Origin: Pseudarthrobacter defluvii
GTDB taxonomy: Bacteria; Actinomycetota; Actinomycetes; Actinomycetales; Micrococcaceae
NCBI RefSeq assembly: GCF_030323865.1
Contig: NZ_CP066362.1
Span: 2,666,001 to 2,730,000, forward strand
Length of the DNA: 64,000 bases
Reading direction: 5' to 3'
In this document: positions 8,850 through 18,950 of the stretch, piece by piece
Numbering within the stretch: the first letter of the stretch is position 1
Layout: the number at the start of each line of letters is the position of its first letter
Position numbers and translations under genes: made by a program
The notes under the pieces: model-generated
The model's input: the letters and a program-made list of their open reading frames with translations, nothing else
What the model was told of the DNA's origin: nothing
The model's database searches: none

Positions 8850-9818
8850 TTATTCATCCTTTCCCGGTTTATTTTTTTCTAAGTCATGGTGGTTCCGCGG
8901 CGGCCCTGCGGGTACCGCGTCCGGGTCAGGGGCGTCGGGCGGGCGTGTCGCCGCCAACACGACAGCACCCCTCACTTGGGCGCCGGCGAGGTGAAGTGCC
9001 CGGGCTGCTTCGCCAAGGGTGGCGCCGGTGGTCAGGACGTCGTCGATGAGGATGCATGGGCGCCCTGTGACCTTTGCCCGGACCCTGGGCTTGACCTGCA
9101 TGGATCCCCGGACCCGTTGTGATCGGGCTCCCCTGCCCAGCCCCTTTTGACCCCCTAAAGCTTTCCGGCCTACAAACCCCTTGTACCCGTCCGGAACCCG
9201 GCCCCCGGGGGCCGCCTTACGCAGGACATCTGCGACCTCGAACCCCGGCAACTGCCGCGCCGCCTGCTTCAGCAGCAGGTGGACGGGGCTGAAACCCCGG
9301 CTGACGTATGCGGACGTGCTGGTGGGCACCGGAACCAGCAGGAACCCGGGGCCGCCGCGGGCTGCCGCCCTGACTGCCGAGGCCAGCGCGCGGCCAAGAC
9401 TCTTGGCGAGCTGGTGCTGCCCGTGCCGCTTGAACGACAACAGCCCCTGTGCCAGTTCGTCCCGGTACACGCCTGCCGCCACCACTGGCAGTATGACTGT
9501 CCCCGCGACATCCATCAGTGCAGGCGCCCCGCTTTCCACGCGGAAGGGCTCCCTGGTCAACTGCCGGAGGCGGCCAGCACAGGAGGGGCAAAGACTGTGG
9601 TCTTCTGATCCGCAGCAGACGCAGTCCACCGGGACCGCCAAAGCGAAGAGGTCTTCCGCGGCGCCGGCCACCCAGTCGAGAAGTCGCAGGAAGGCGGCCT
9701 GGTGTTCAGCGCGGTGCAGGGCCGCCGAGGGCGGGTGCGGGGCAAGATCCGGATCCACTGCCCTGGTTCCGCTGCGGCGCCGATCAATGGGGTCCGCCGT
9801 TGGGGTGATGCCGTTCAC
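8850..9818 (-). CDS. comF: ComF-family phosphoribosyltransferase-like protein
   Basis: About 322 residues. A zinc-finger-like motif (CVCCG ... LCPSC) precedes a phosphoribosyltransferase fold with the PRPP loop CILIDDVLTTGATL. In naturally competent bacteria ComF works with the ComFA helicase in DNA uptake, but in actinobacteria its role is open. An unusual Gly/Lys/Arg-rich stretch of roughly 30 residues separates the ARQLPGFEV segment from the PRPP loop. The start is uncertain: GTG 9818 and GTG 9758 are both possible and neither has an ideal ribosome site; the frame itself continues past lpqB's stop. The order mtrA-mtrB-lpqB-comF-hpf matches mycobacteria. Confidence 0.82.
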   Translation of the reverse strand: MNGITPTADPIDRRRSGTRAVDPDLAPHPPSAALHRAEHQAAFLRLLDWVAGAAEDLFALAVPVDCVCCGSEDHSLCPSCAGRLRQLTREPFRVESGAPALMDVAGTVILPVVAAGVYRDELAQGLLSFKRHGQHQLAKSLGRALASAVRAAARGGPGFLLVPVPTSTSAYVSRGFSPVHLLLKQAARQLPGFEVADVLRKAAPGGRVPDGYKGFVGRKALGGQKGLGRGARSQRVRGSMQVKPRVRAKVTGRPCILIDDVLTTGATLGEAARALHLAGAQVRGAVVLAATRPPDAPDPDAVPAGPPRNHHDLEKNKPGKDE

Positions 9819-9945
9819 CGTTCCACTGTGGCCCGGATCCCGGGCCTGCGGCAGCACGCCGGCGGCTATGTGGACAAGGCGGGGAACACCAACGCCGTGA
9901 AGCGCTAAGCTGCCTGCCGTTTGCCATTTTGGGGGCAGGAGCAGG

Positions 9946-11661
9946 TCAGCCCGGGAACGCAGGATCGATGGGGCCCTTGATTTGCGGCGACCAGCCATTG
10001 CCGAGGCGTTGGAAGATCCCTTCCCCGGATTGTACGTAAAGGTCGTCGGCGCCATTTCCCGCGCTGATAGCCACCAGGCCCGGCCAGGGAGCCAGCTGCT
10101 GCGGCTGCCCGGAAGTCAGGGACAGCAGTTCCGGCGTGACATTCGTACCTGCCGCCCCCTTCATCACCGCAATAGTGGTGCCGTTCACCCAAACCCCTTG
10201 GTCGGGATCGCTGGAAGCCACCAGGGTAATGGGCGCCGTCAGCTCCCGGGGGGTGCCGTCCCCGGCCCGGATCACGCCGGCTATTTGCACCTTGGACTTG
10301 CCGTTTTGTTCGGAGATGACCAGGGCGCGCACGCCGTCGCGAGAGATGCGGAGCTCCCTCACGGTGCGGCCGGCGAGCCAGGCAGGGGCCAGCGTTACGG
10401 ATGGGACTGCTGCTCCTTCCGCCACGCCGGCTGGGTGGAACGCCACCACCTCAGTGGCACCGGTGGCGCCCGGCCCCGCTGTCCATACCCAGTCGTTGAG
10501 GTTAATGGACGGCCGGCTGAGAGTGCTCCTGGTGGTCAGCGCACGCGCCGGTTGCCCTGGGCTGATGCTGTACAGGGTGGTCCGGCCGTCATTGAGGAAG
10601 GCCGCAGTCTGCGACACCGGGGACTCGGCAGGATACCGGGGATTGAGCGCGGAAACCGGCTGCATATCGGGCAGCGGTGACACCCGGTTGTTCTCGTAGC
10701 GCACCAGCTCATTACCGCTGACGGCGATCTGCCGCGACGGCACGGTCTTGTCCAGCACCGGCGGAAGAACACTCCCGTTGTCCTCCACCCGGACCAGGTC
10801 CTGGTTGGCACGCAACTCAACGTTGACCACATCGGGCTGGCTTCGGAACGTGAGCGTCAGCTGCATCTGCATGCGCAGCCGGTCCTCGGCTGACGTTTCC
10901 GTCAATTCCTTGGCCGTCAGGTCCACCTGGGCCGCCCCCGACACCACGGGTACTGATTCACGGGCGAGCTTGATCCCCGAGGGAAAAGCGCTGGCGACGG
11001 CGCCACGCAGGTATGGAGCAGGGCCGGCCAGCAGCGCGCTGGTCATGGCCTTGACAGTCTTGTTCTTCAGGAACCAGCGGACGTCGGGGACGGCGTAGGT
11101 GAAGGTGGGGTCGTAGAAGTAGATGGGGTAGGCGCCGTAGATCACCTTGAACGTCTCCTCCGCGATGGCGGTCCCATCCGGAATCCCGGAGATCCGCCAC
11201 TCCCCGTCAACCTGCGTCACCGTCACGGGAATGCGTTCCACTGTTCCGGGCGGCGACTGTGTGGCGATGCCGTCGGCGTCAACCGTGTAGGAGACGTCCA
11301 GTTCATAGTTGAAGACGTTCTCGGGGCCCGCGGGGACAACACGTGCCTCCCGGTACACCAGCGCGCGCTTGTCCGGTTTCCAAGACACGGCCGATGCCTG
11401 CGTCAGGTATTGCCGGGCCACCGCATAGTCGTCCTCGTAGCCGCTGCCGGCACGGTAGAAGTAGTCGATGATGGTTTCCGGTGATGCGCCCGGTTGTGGC
11501 GCTGCCGGTAGGAACACCGGTGCACTGACGTTTCCGGCGCTGCTTTCGCTGCTCTTCCCCACCGGGCCGGAAGTGGGAATCCGCGCGCACCCCGACAGCA
11601 GGACCATCAGCAGCGCCAGCAATGCCGCCGGATACTTGGCGTGGCGCACTGCGGCCCTCAT
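9946..11661 (-). CDS. lpqB: Lipoprotein LpqB, MtrAB accessory
   Basis: 571 residues. The signal sequence has a lipobox (LLSGC, lipidated Cys25). A GerMN domain follows at roughly residues 200-300 ([20 protein letters not shown] region) and a C-terminal beta-propeller-like LpqB domain completes the protein. In mycobacteria LpqB binds the extracytoplasmic part of MtrB and modulates MtrA phosphorylation, cell-wall metabolism and division. The start overlaps the mtrB stop by four bases (ATGA), so translation is coupled. It is anchored at the outer face of the membrane. Confidence 0.93.
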   Translation of the reverse strand: MRAAVRHAKYPAALLALLMVLLSGCARIPTSGPVGKSSESSAGNVSAPVFLPAAPQPGASPETIIDYFYRAGSGYEDDYAVARQYLTQASAVSWKPDKRALVYREARVVPAGPENVFNYELDVSYTVDADGIATQSPPGTVERIPVTVTQVDGEWRISGIPDGTAIAEETFKVIYGAYPIYFYDPTFTYAVPDVRWFLKNKTVKAMTSALLAGPAPYLRGAVASAFPSGIKLARESVPVVSGAAQVDLTAKELTETSAEDRLRMQMQLTLTFRSQPDVVNVELRANQDLVRVEDNGSVLPPVLDKTVPSRQIAVSGNELVRYENNRVSPLPDMQPVSALNPRYPAESPVSQTAAFLNDGRTTLYSISPGQPARALTTRSTLSRPSINLNDWVWTAGPGATGATEVVAFHPAGVAEGAAVPSVTLAPAWLAGRTVRELRISRDGVRALVISEQNGKSKVQIAGVIRAGDGTPRELTAPITLVASSDPDQGVWVNGTTIAVMKGAAGTNVTPELLSLTSGQPQQLAPWPGLVAISAGNGADDLYVQSGEGIFQRLGNGWSPQIKGPIDPAFPG

Positions 11662-13649
11662 GGCGTCTCCTCAGGCGCCCGTGCCGGAGCAGGCCTGGCG
11701 GTGCCTGTCTGCAGCACCAGCATGTTTTTGTAGTCCTGTTCTGCCGGGATACTTCCCGGTGCTCCCGGAAAGGTCACGTCCTTTGGTTCCAGCTGCACGG
11801 GCGATTCGGCGATCACGACATCCTGGCGCAGTGGAAGGGTGAGCCGGAAGTTGGCGCCGTCGCCCTTCCGTCCCCAGGCCTGCAGCCAGCCATGGTGCAG
11901 TTTTGTGTCTTCCATGGCGATGGACAATCCCAGGCCGCTGCCGCCGGTGGTGCGGGCGCGGGCGGGATCGGCACGCCAGAACCTGTCGAAAACCCGGGCC
12001 GCCTGTGCCTGGTCCATGCCGATGCCATGGTCCCGGACGGCGACGCCCACGGCAGTTTCATTGGCCGCGACCGTGACCGTGACCGGTTTACCCTCACCGT
12101 GCTCCACCGCGTTCAGGATCAGGTTCCGCAAAATCCTGTCAATCCGCCGAGCGTCCATTTCCACGATCATGGCACCTTCGGGGGCAGCGAAGATGATCTC
12201 GGAGCCATACTCCGCGGCCACGGGTGCCGCTCCTTCAATGACGTGGGCGATCACCTGGAGCAGGTCCTCCGGCTCGGCATCCAGCATTGCCACACCCGCG
12301 TCGAAGCGGCTGATTTCAAGGAGGTCGGAGAGGAGGGACTGGAACCGTTCCACCTGGTTGTAAAGCAGCTCTGCGGACCGCTTATTAATGGGATCGAAAT
12401 CATCACGCGCGTCGTAGAGGACTTCTGCTGCCATCCGGACGGTGGTCAACGGCGTCCGCAACTCGTGCGAGACGTCGGAGACAAATCGCTGCTGCATCTG
12501 CGAAAGCGTTGCCAGTTGGGTGATCTGCTCCTGCAGGCTGGCTGCCATGTGGTTGAAGGAAGCGCCAAGGCGCGCCACTTCGTCCTCGCCCCTGACCACC
12601 ATGCGCTCCTGCAGCTGCCCGGCTGCCAGTTTCTCGGACACCATGGCGGCATGGCTGACAGGACTGACCACGTTACGGGTGACGTACCAGGCTACGGCGC
12701 CGATCAGGAGGACCAGCACTGCACCGCCGGCCCACAGGACACTTTGGATCTCGTTGAGTGTCTGCTGGGCGGTATTCAGGTCATAGATCAGGTAAAGCTC
12801 ATAAACCGTGCCGTTGAAGGTCACCTTGTTCCCCACGGCGATCCCCGGCCGGTCCTCCGTGCCCACCGGGATGACTGTGGAGGCCCAGTACTGGTCCTTG
12901 CCGGAGTCCTGGACTGCCTTCCGCAGGTCCGCCGGAATGACACTGACGGTCAGCTGGTCGGAGGCTCTTGACTCCACCCAGCGGTTCCGGGGTTTGGTCT
13001 GGTTCGGCATCGCTTCGAAGACGTAGCGTCGCTGGATGACCGAACCCCGGCCTTCCACTGCGCTCAGCGTGTCCGAAACCAAGGTGATGACGCTGGACTG
13101 GTCGGTGACCTGGGCGCCGTCGAACGTGTCCTGTACCTGCTTGACGTTGTAACGGGTCTCCGACTCCGCCTGGGTCAGCCGCTCCTGGAACAGGTTGTTG
13201 GCGATCTGGTTGGACAGATATGCGCCTACAAGGGCGAACGAGGTCACAGCCAGCATCAGGGTGGTGAGGACGGTGCGGAACTGCAGGGACCGGCGCCAGC
13301 GCTGCTGCAGGGCGCGGCCAAGATACCTCAGGCCGGGAAGGAAGCGGCGCACACCCGTGCGGACCAGGCGTGCCACGCGCAGGGCGACGATCAGGGCACG
13401 CCGCTGCCAGATCCTTGCCCGGAATGCCACATGCCTGAGCACGGGAGTGATGCCGTCCCCGGGGCCGGGCGCGCCGTCAGGGGCGGCCCCGCTTGCGGGG
13501 CCCTCCCGTGGGGTGCTGTCCCCCGCGGCGTCGTCCTGGCCCGCGGTGTTCCCGTTCGGGCCGGCAACCGCAGTGTGCGGGGTTGTGCGCTGGTCCGGTT
13601 CCCCGCCCTGCGCAGCGGGGTCAGACCCCTGCTTTGTAGCCGACACCAC
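11658..13649 (-). CDS. mtrB: Sensor histidine kinase MtrB
   Basis: 663 residues. A long disordered, Pro/Gly/Ala-rich cytoplasmic N-terminus (about 70 residues) precedes TM1 (126-147), an extracellular sensor of about 160 residues, and TM2 (306-323). These lead to a HAMP domain, the dimerisation/phosphoacceptor helix with SHELRTP (His395), and a HATPase domain with DHGIGM and SGLGLSIA. It phosphorylates MtrA, and the pair controls cell-wall hydrolases, osmotic response and replication-linked division. GTG 13649 overlaps mtrA by 29 bases, which is common for kinase genes but leaves the exact start somewhat uncertain. Confidence 0.95.
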   Translation of the reverse strand: MVSATKQGSDPAAQGGEPDQRTTPHTAVAGPNGNTAGQDDAAGDSTPREGPASGAAPDGAPGPGDGITPVLRHVAFRARIWQRRALIVALRVARLVRTGVRRFLPGLRYLGRALQQRWRRSLQFRTVLTTLMLAVTSFALVGAYLSNQIANNLFQERLTQAESETRYNVKQVQDTFDGAQVTDQSSVITLVSDTLSAVEGRGSVIQRRYVFEAMPNQTKPRNRWVESRASDQLTVSVIPADLRKAVQDSGKDQYWASTVIPVGTEDRPGIAVGNKVTFNGTVYELYLIYDLNTAQQTLNEIQSVLWAGGAVLVLLIGAVAWYVTRNVVSPVSHAAMVSEKLAAGQLQERMVVRGEDEVARLGASFNHMAASLQEQITQLATLSQMQQRFVSDVSHELRTPLTTVRMAAEVLYDARDDFDPINKRSAELLYNQVERFQSLLSDLLEISRFDAGVAMLDAEPEDLLQVIAHVIEGAAPVAAEYGSEIIFAAPEGAMIVEMDARRIDRILRNLILNAVEHGEGKPVTVTVAANETAVGVAVRDHGIGMDQAQAARVFDRFWRADPARARTTGGSGLGLSIAMEDTKLHHGWLQAWGRKGDGANFRLTLPLRQDVVIAESPVQLEPKDVTFPGAPGSIPAEQDYKNMLVLQTGTARPAPARAPEETP

Positions 13650-14295
13650 GCACCGTCAATACAACTTCCGGGGCTTCCGGGTCCTGTTCGATCTTGGACC
13701 GCAGCCGCTGGACATGGACGTTGACCAATCTGGTGTCGGCAGCGTGGCGGTATCCCCAAACCTGTTCCAGCAGCAGCTCCCGCGTGAATACCTGCCAGGG
13801 TTTACGGGCCAGTGCCACCAGGAGGTCGAATTCCAGCGGGGTGAGGGAGATCCGCTCACTACCGCGGCTGACGGTGTGGCCGGCGACATCGATGGTGATG
13901 TCGGCGATGCGAAGAGTCTCGGGCGCCTTCTGGTCCCCGGGGCGAAGGCGGGCACGTACGCGTGCCACCAGCTCGGCGGGTTTGAAGGGTTTGGGCACGT
14001 AGTCATCGGCACCGGACTCCAGTCCGCGGACGACGTCGGAGGTGTCCGACTTGGCGGTCAGCATCACGATGGGCACGTCCGACTCGCCGCGGATCTGCCG
14101 GCAGACCTCGATGCCGTCCATGCCGGGAAGCATGAGGTCGAGCAGGACCAGGTCCGGCCGTGATGACCGGAAGACGTCCAGTGCCTGGGCGCCGTCGGCG
14201 CAAAAGACCGGCTCGAAGCCGTCATTACGGAGGACAATTCCAATCATCTCGGCCAGCGCTTCGTCATCATCTACCACCAGAATGCGTGCCTTCAT
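13621..14295 (-). CDS. mtrA: Response regulator MtrA (OmpR family)
   Basis: 224 residues from ATG 14295, chosen because MKARILVVDDD is the family N-terminus and AAGGG lies upstream; an extension to 14349 is not needed. The receiver domain has the acidic pocket D9-D11, phospho-acceptor D53 (VLLDLMLPG), T80 and K102 (VPKPF). The C-terminal winged helix (SLTPLEFDLLVAL ... VWGYRHAADTRLVNVHVQRLR) binds DNA. MtrA is essential in mycobacteria and controls wall-hydrolase genes and dnaA. The promoter must lie in 14296-14472, shared with the divergent membrane-protein operon, so cross-regulation is plausible. Confidence 0.97.
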   Translation of the reverse strand: MKARILVVDDDEALAEMIGIVLRNDGFEPVFCADGAQALDVFRSSRPDLVLLDLMLPGMDGIEVCRQIRGESDVPIVMLTAKSDTSDVVRGLESGADDYVPKPFKPAELVARVRARLRPGDQKAPETLRIADITIDVAGHTVSRGSERISLTPLEFDLLVALARKPWQVFTRELLLEQVWGYRHAADTRLVNVHVQRLRSKIEQDPEAPEVVLTVRGVGYKAGV

Positions 14296-14381
14296 AGCTA
14301 TATATTCCCTTATCGGGATGGGTTTGTCCTGTTGAGGGGCTTCCGGCATGGCGGGAGTACTAGGCCGTCCGACGCCGGAAC

Positions 14382-14387
14382 TATAGT
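14382..14387 (+). promoter_or_regulatory. Candidate -10 box TATAGT for the membrane/MoxR operon
   Basis: TATAGT is the closest match to a sigma-A -10 in the mtrA/membrane-protein divergent spacer, about 85 bases before the GTG start. No good -35 is present at 17 bases. Confidence 0.35.
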
Positions 14388-14472
14388 CTTGGGGTCATGT
14401 CCTGCGCTTCCGGTGCGCACCTTGCGGCGGGCGGCAGGCGGGGCAGGCGGACTGGTATTGGGGGAGGAATCA

Positions 14473-16089
14473 GTGTCACCACAGGAGTCGGGGCCCGGGG
14501 AGCCCGGGCAGGAGCGGCCGGGCGAGGCACCGGACGGCAGTGCGCCGGCGCCGGCAGGCGCGCCGGGACCAGGAATGCCCCCACCAGGGACGCCAGGACC
14601 GGAAACGCCCAGACCAGGCGCGGGTGCCTGGGACCAGCCCTGGGCGCCTCCGGGCCACCAGCCACGCGAAGGCCAGCAATCACAGTCCGGGCGGCAGTCC
14701 CCTTGGGAGAAGCAGCGGCCATGGCAGCAGGGGTACCAAACGCAGCCGCAGCAGTGGCGGCAGCAGTCCGGGAATAACCCGTACGCGGGCGGTCCATACC
14801 CCGGCGCCTCTACCTCCGGGACCCAGCCAGACGGCGGCCAGGCATACGGCCGCAACGCCTACGGCGGACAGGCGTACGGCGGCCAGGCATATGGCGGGCA
14901 GCCCCAGAATGGATCCCCGTACAGCGGGCCGCAGTACCCGGGCTCCCCTTATTCCCCTGGGCCTTATGGAGGATCGCCCTACGGAGCCTCCCCGTACGGC
15001 GCCTCGCCCGCCACCCATCCGCGCTACGTGGCCCCGCCCAAGCCGGGGATCATTCCGTTGCGGCCCCTGATGTTCGGGGAGGTCCTGGACGGATCGTTCC
15101 AGGCCATCAGGCGCAATGCCAAGGCAATGCTCGGAGCCGGTTTGCTGGCGCAGTCACTGTCTGCCGTCCTCGCTGCGGTGGTCGCTGCACTCGTTGCCAC
15201 GTCGTCAGGGTCTGTCCAGGCCTGGGCGGAAACGGCCAGCAGCGCCGAGCTTACTTCCCTGGGGATCGGGATGATGGCCGGCTTCATCCTCCTGTCGATC
15301 TTGTCGGTGTTCATTTCCGCCATCCTCCAAGGCGCCATGGTGGTGCCCGTGGCGCGCTCCATCCTGAACCGGCCCACGGGCTTCCGCCGCATGCTGTCGC
15401 TGGCGCGGCCAAGGTTCGGCGCGCTGGCCGCACTGGCGGCGCTGCTGGTTGCCGCGGTTATGGCCACCACGGCGATCTTTTTCGCCATCATTGTTTTCCT
15501 GTTCTCCAATGTCCGGGGCGCAGCCGTTCTGCTGGTCCTCCCCCTCATGCTGGCTTTTGGCGTCGCGGTTGCGTGGGTGGCGGTGAAGGTCATGGTGGCC
15601 CCTGCCGCCGTCGTGATCGAAGAAGTCGGGGCCCTCGCCGGAATCCGTCGCTCCTGGGAACTCACGCGGGCCAACTGGTGGCGGATCCTGGGCATCACCT
15701 TGGTGGTCGCCATCCTGGTCGGAGTGATCACCCAGGTGGTCCTGATCCCGGTAAGCCTCCTGCCCGCGTTCGTGTCCGGTGTTGTCTCGCCGCACGGCGG
15801 CAGCGGGCAGGACGCCACAATGGGCGCCGTCATGGGCGTGGTCACTGCGGTGATCGGTGCCTTGGTGGGCGCGGTGGCCTACGCCTACCAGACGTCCGTG
15901 ATGGCGCTGCTCTACATGGACCTGCGGATGCGCAAGGACGGTCTGGACATCGCGCTGCTGCGCCAGCTGGAGACCGGCGCTGATCCTGACGGCGTCCCGG
16001 GCCGGGGAACGCAGGCAGGCAGCAGCACGCCGCACCCCGGATACGGGACGGCACCAGGGTCGCCGGGGGCATGGCCGTATGGCCGCTGA
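14473..16089 (+). CDS. Multi-pass membrane protein with Gly/Pro/Tyr-rich N-terminus
   Basis: 538 residues from GTG 14473, supported by GGGGAGGAA four bases upstream. The first 200 residues are low complexity: Pro/Gly/Gln-rich with repeated YGGQA and YGASP units. The last 340 form about six membrane helices with the pattern PLMFGEVLDGSFQAIRRN ... RSWELTRANWWRILGI, seen in glycerophosphoryl-diester-phosphodiesterase membrane-domain-like proteins. The catalytic phosphodiesterase is absent. It is the first gene of an overlapping operon with DUF4129, DUF4350, MoxR and DUF58 proteins, so it may be that complex's membrane platform. The cytoplasmic repeats might phase-separate or bind partners; that is inference. 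Confidence 0.8.
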   Translation: MSPQESGPGEPGQERPGEAPDGSAPAPAGAPGPGMPPPGTPGPETPRPGAGAWDQPWAPPGHQPREGQQSQSGRQSPWEKQRPWQQGYQTQPQQWRQQSGNNPYAGGPYPGASTSGTQPDGGQAYGRNAYGGQAYGGQAYGGQPQNGSPYSGPQYPGSPYSPGPYGGSPYGASPYGASPATHPRYVAPPKPGIIPLRPLMFGEVLDGSFQAIRRNAKAMLGAGLLAQSLSAVLAAVVAALVATSSGSVQAWAETASSAELTSLGIGMMAGFILLSILSVFISAILQGAMVVPVARSILNRPTGFRRMLSLARPRFGALAALAALLVAAVMATTAIFFAIIVFLFSNVRGAAVLLVLPLMLAFGVAVAWVAVKVMVAPAAVVIEEVGALAGIRRSWELTRANWWRILGITLVVAILVGVITQVVLIPVSLLPAFVSGVVSPHGGSGQDATMGAVMGVVTAVIGALVGAVAYAYQTSVMALLYMDLRMRKDGLDIALLRQLETGADPDGVPGRGTQAGSSTPHPGYGTAPGSPGAWPYGR

Positions 16090-16717
16090 ACCTCCGGTGC
16101 TCCCTGATTCGGCGGAAGCACGGCGCTGGGCGGTGGAGGAGCTGGCCAAACCGGAATACCGGGACGCCGCCCCGTCCTGGCTGGACACCCTCTGGCGGAA
16201 CTTCCTCGACTGGCTGCAGTCTCTGGGCGGCTCCTCCGGGGACCCGGCAGCGGTGCCCAGCCCGGTCATCGCCCTCGTCATTGCGGCCATCATCGCAGCC
16301 GCCATCATCCTCGCCCGCCCCCGGCTGAACGCCCGCGCGCGGAAAGCCAGGGACGTCTTCGAAAGCGAAGCCTCCATGTCAGCCACGGACTACCGGAACC
16401 GGGCAGACGCCGCAGCCGCGGCCGGAAAGTGGGGGGACGCCGTCGTCGACCGTTTCCGGGCGGTGGTCCGCAGCGCTGAAGCCCGCACTGTACTGGACCC
16501 GCAGCCGGGCCGCACCGCGGACGAAGCGGCACGGGCACTGTCCATACCTTTCAATACTGAGTCGGGGCGATTGCTGCGGGCGGCGGCCGTCTTTGATGGC
16601 ATCCGGTATGGGAACAGGGCAGCAGGCAGGGCCGACTACCAGGAGATGACGGGTCTGGACTCCGCCTTGGACGCCATGAAACCGGTTCCCGCCGGCAGCG
16701 CGGTACGGCTGCCATGA
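16079..16717 (+). CDS. DUF4129 membrane protein
   Basis: 212 residues. The N-terminal part is outside or membrane-proximal (RWAVEELAKPEYRDAAPSW, LDTLWRNFLDWLQS), one TM segment spans about residues 62-79, and the cytoplasmic C-terminal DUF4129 helical domain contains DRFRAVVRSAEARTVLDPQPG and RTADEAARAL. DUF4129 is often fused to transglutaminase-like domains or encoded beside MoxR and DUF58 proteins, as here. It overlaps the previous gene by 11 bases and the next by four. No enzymatic residue is evident. It is probably an adaptor of the membrane complex. Confidence 0.85.
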   Translation: MAAEPPVLPDSAEARRWAVEELAKPEYRDAAPSWLDTLWRNFLDWLQSLGGSSGDPAAVPSPVIALVIAAIIAAAIILARPRLNARARKARDVFESEASMSATDYRNRADAAAAAGKWGDAVVDRFRAVVRSAEARTVLDPQPGRTADEAARALSIPFNTESGRLLRAAAVFDGIRYGNRAAGRADYQEMTGLDSALDAMKPVPAGSAVRLP

Positions 16718-17940
16718 GCGTGTCCGCTACTGACACCAGGCAGCCGGGGCCGGCCGGCAGCCTGGCAGACACCCCGGAAGCCGTGCCCGTCACAGCGAGG
16801 CCGCAGGCCCGAAAGTTCCTCGCGTGGCTGCGGCAGCACCGTGGACTAACGGCAGCGGGTGTTTTGGTGGCTGCTGCATTGGCACTGGTGATCGGCACGC
16901 AACTCGCTCCCAAGGGCGACACCATTCCCCTCTCCGTCCACAATGCCGGGCCGGACGGGGCCAGGGCGTTGGGCGAAATCCTGGGCCGGCACGGAGTCTC
17001 CGTCCACACGCCCGCCCGCTTCGACGCAGCGCTGAACGACCTGCGTTCCGGCTCCTCCCCTACCCTCCTGCTCTATGACAGGAACGGCATCCTGGGTGAG
17101 CCACAGCTGGCCGCCCTGATTTCGGCCGCGGACAAAGTGGTGGTGGTCTCCCCCAGGCTGGAAACTGTCACCGCCCTTGACAGCGGGATCCGCCAGGCCG
17201 GTGTGGTTCCCGATGGCTTCCCGGTCCTGGAGCCCGGATGCACGCACCCGGACGCGGAGGCAGCCGGACAAGTCACGGGCCAAGGTGGCTTCGTGTACGA
17301 CGGCGGGACGTCCTGTTACCGGACAGCGGGAACCGCCGGGATGCTCGCCGTCAGCAACGACGGACGCCTGGCCGTGCTGGGCAACAGGGCCGTGCTGGGC
17401 AACGACAAGCTGGATGAACTTGGCAACGCCGCGCTCGCGGTCCGGATGCTCGGTAAGTCGCCGGACCTCGTCTGGTACCTGCCCTCGCTGGAGGACGTAG
17501 CGGTGACCGGATCCGGGAAAACACTCGATGACCTTGCACCGGACTGGGCCCGCTTCCTGGGCCCCTGGCTGGTTCTGGTGGCATTGGCCGCCGTCCTGTG
17601 GCGGGGACGCCGCCACGGCCCACTGGTGTTCGAGCCGCTGCCGGTGGTGGTCAAGGCTGTTGAGACGGCGGAGGGGCGCGCCCGGCTCTACCAGGACTCC
17701 CGCTCCATCGGCCAGGCCCGGGACAACCTGCGGGCCGGGCTGCTGGTGCGGCTCTCCGGAAAGCTCCGCCTGGGCCCGGGCGCCACTGCCGAGGACACCA
17801 TAGCCGCTGCCGCCAGGCTCCTCGGCATGGACGCTACCGCCATCCGCGCGCTGATAAACGAACACCCCGCAACCGAAGCCCGGCTTGTGGCCTGGTCACA
17901 GGCGCTGGACAAACTCGAGAAAGAGGTCATGACCCGATGA
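16714..17940 (+). CDS. DUF4350 domain membrane protein
   Basis: 408 residues. TM1 lies at about 45-62 and TM2 at about 280-298. Between them is an extracytoplasmic Rossmann-like domain that starts PLSVHNAGPDGARALGEIL and contains LLLYDRNGILGEPQL, resembling class I glutamine-amidotransferase-like folds (the DUF4350 pattern). A cytoplasmic C-terminal helical segment ends the protein. I see no clear catalytic Cys-His-Glu set. Translation is coupled on both sides (ATGA overlaps). Equivalents stand next to moxR in other actinobacteria, for example near M. tuberculosis moxR2, as I recall. Confidence 0.85.
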   Translation: MSVSATDTRQPGPAGSLADTPEAVPVTARPQARKFLAWLRQHRGLTAAGVLVAAALALVIGTQLAPKGDTIPLSVHNAGPDGARALGEILGRHGVSVHTPARFDAALNDLRSGSSPTLLLYDRNGILGEPQLAALISAADKVVVVSPRLETVTALDSGIRQAGVVPDGFPVLEPGCTHPDAEAAGQVTGQGGFVYDGGTSCYRTAGTAGMLAVSNDGRLAVLGNRAVLGNDKLDELGNAALAVRMLGKSPDLVWYLPSLEDVAVTGSGKTLDDLAPDWARFLGPWLVLVALAAVLWRGRRHGPLVFEPLPVVVKAVETAEGRARLYQDSRSIGQARDNLRAGLLVRLSGKLRLGPGATAEDTIAAAARLLGMDATAIRALINEHPATEARLVAWSQALDKLEKEVMTR

Positions 17941-18950
17941 GCGAACAGAGCAGTGGCCCGGGAACCCTTAATGCCGTGGACTCCGGCAGCTACATGGACG
18001 ACGACGGCGCGCGGCAGGCATTGCTTGCTGTCCGTCGGGAAGTGGCAAAGGCAGTGGTGGGACAGGACGCCACCGTCACCGGCCTCCTGATTGCCCTGCT
18101 GTCGCAGGGGCACGTGCTGCTGGAGGGTGTACCCGGAGTTGCCAAGACCCTGCTGGTCCGGGCGCTCTCTTCCGCCTTGAGCCTGGACACCAAGCGCGTG
18201 CAGTTCACCCCCGACCTCATGCCAGGCGATGTCACCGGTTCTCTGGTTTACGACTCCCACACTTCCGAATTCAGTTTCCGGGAGGGACCTGTTTTCACCA
18301 ACCTGCTGTTGGCTGATGAGATCAACCGCACCCCTCCAAAGACCCAGGCTTCGCTCCTCGAGGCCATGGAAGAGCGGCAGGTATCGGTGGACGGCGCCTC
18401 CCGGCGGCTGCCGGCGCCCTTCCTTGTGGCGGCTACGCAGAATCCGGTGGAGTACGAGGGGACCTATGCCCTGCCGGAGGCGCAACTGGACAGGTTCCTG
18501 CTCAAGCTCACCATGCCGCTGCCTGAGCGCGGGGACGAAATTGAAGTCATCCGCCGCCATGCCGCCGGGTTCGATCCCCGGGACCTGGCAGCAGCCGGCG
18601 TCCGGGCGGTGGCCGGCGCGGAGGACCTGGAACGGGCGCGGGAGGCAGTGACGCGGGTGGCCGTGGAACCGGAAATCATCGCGTACATCGTTGACCTCGT
18701 ACGGGCAACCCGGGCCGCCCCTTCATTCCAGCTGGGCGTATCACCCCGCGGTGCCACTGCACTCCTCAACACCTCACGGTCCTGGGCATGGCTCTCCGGC
18801 CGCCCGTTCGTCACCCCTGACGACGTCAAGGCACTGGCCCTGCCGTGCCTGCGGCACCGGGTGGCCCTGCAGCCCGAAGCCCAGATGGACGGCGTCCGGG
18901 TGGACGATGTCCTGGGCAGCATCCTGGCGTCCGTCCCCGTCCCACGCTGA
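17937..18950 (+). CDS. MoxR-family AAA+ ATPase
   Basis: 337 residues. Walker A (GVPGVAKT) is at 64-71, Walker B (LLLADEIN) at 123-130, sensor 1 is in VAATQNPVEYEGTY, and the C-terminal lid has VSPRGATALLNTSRSWAWLSGR. MoxR ATPases act as chaperone-like remodelers that load metal cofactors or activate partner complexes carrying VWA or DUF58 proteins. The gene overlaps both neighbours, and DUF58 follows immediately, the standard pairing. The substrate is unknown. Confidence 0.95.
   Translation: MSEQSSGPGTLNAVDSGSYMDDDGARQALLAVRREVAKAVVGQDATVTGLLIALLSQGHVLLEGVPGVAKTLLVRALSSALSLDTKRVQFTPDLMPGDVTGSLVYDSHTSEFSFREGPVFTNLLLADEINRTPPKTQASLLEAMEERQVSVDGASRRLPAPFLVAATQNPVEYEGTYALPEAQLDRFLLKLTMPLPERGDEIEVIRRHAAGFDPRDLAAAGVRAVAGAEDLERAREAVTRVAVEPEIIAYIVDLVRATRAAPSFQLGVSPRGATALLNTSRSWAWLSGRPFVTPDDVKALALPCLRHRVALQPEAQMDGVRVDDVLGSILASVPVPR

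Noticed and set aside
12000..12971. Plus-strand frame opposite mtrB (11622-12971)
   Set aside because: Shadow of the recognised kinase gene; no domain or start context.
14840..15010. Short tandem DNA repeats, possible mobile or VNTR locus
   Set aside because: Encode the YGGQA/YGASP units of the membrane protein; no mobile-element ends or target duplications.
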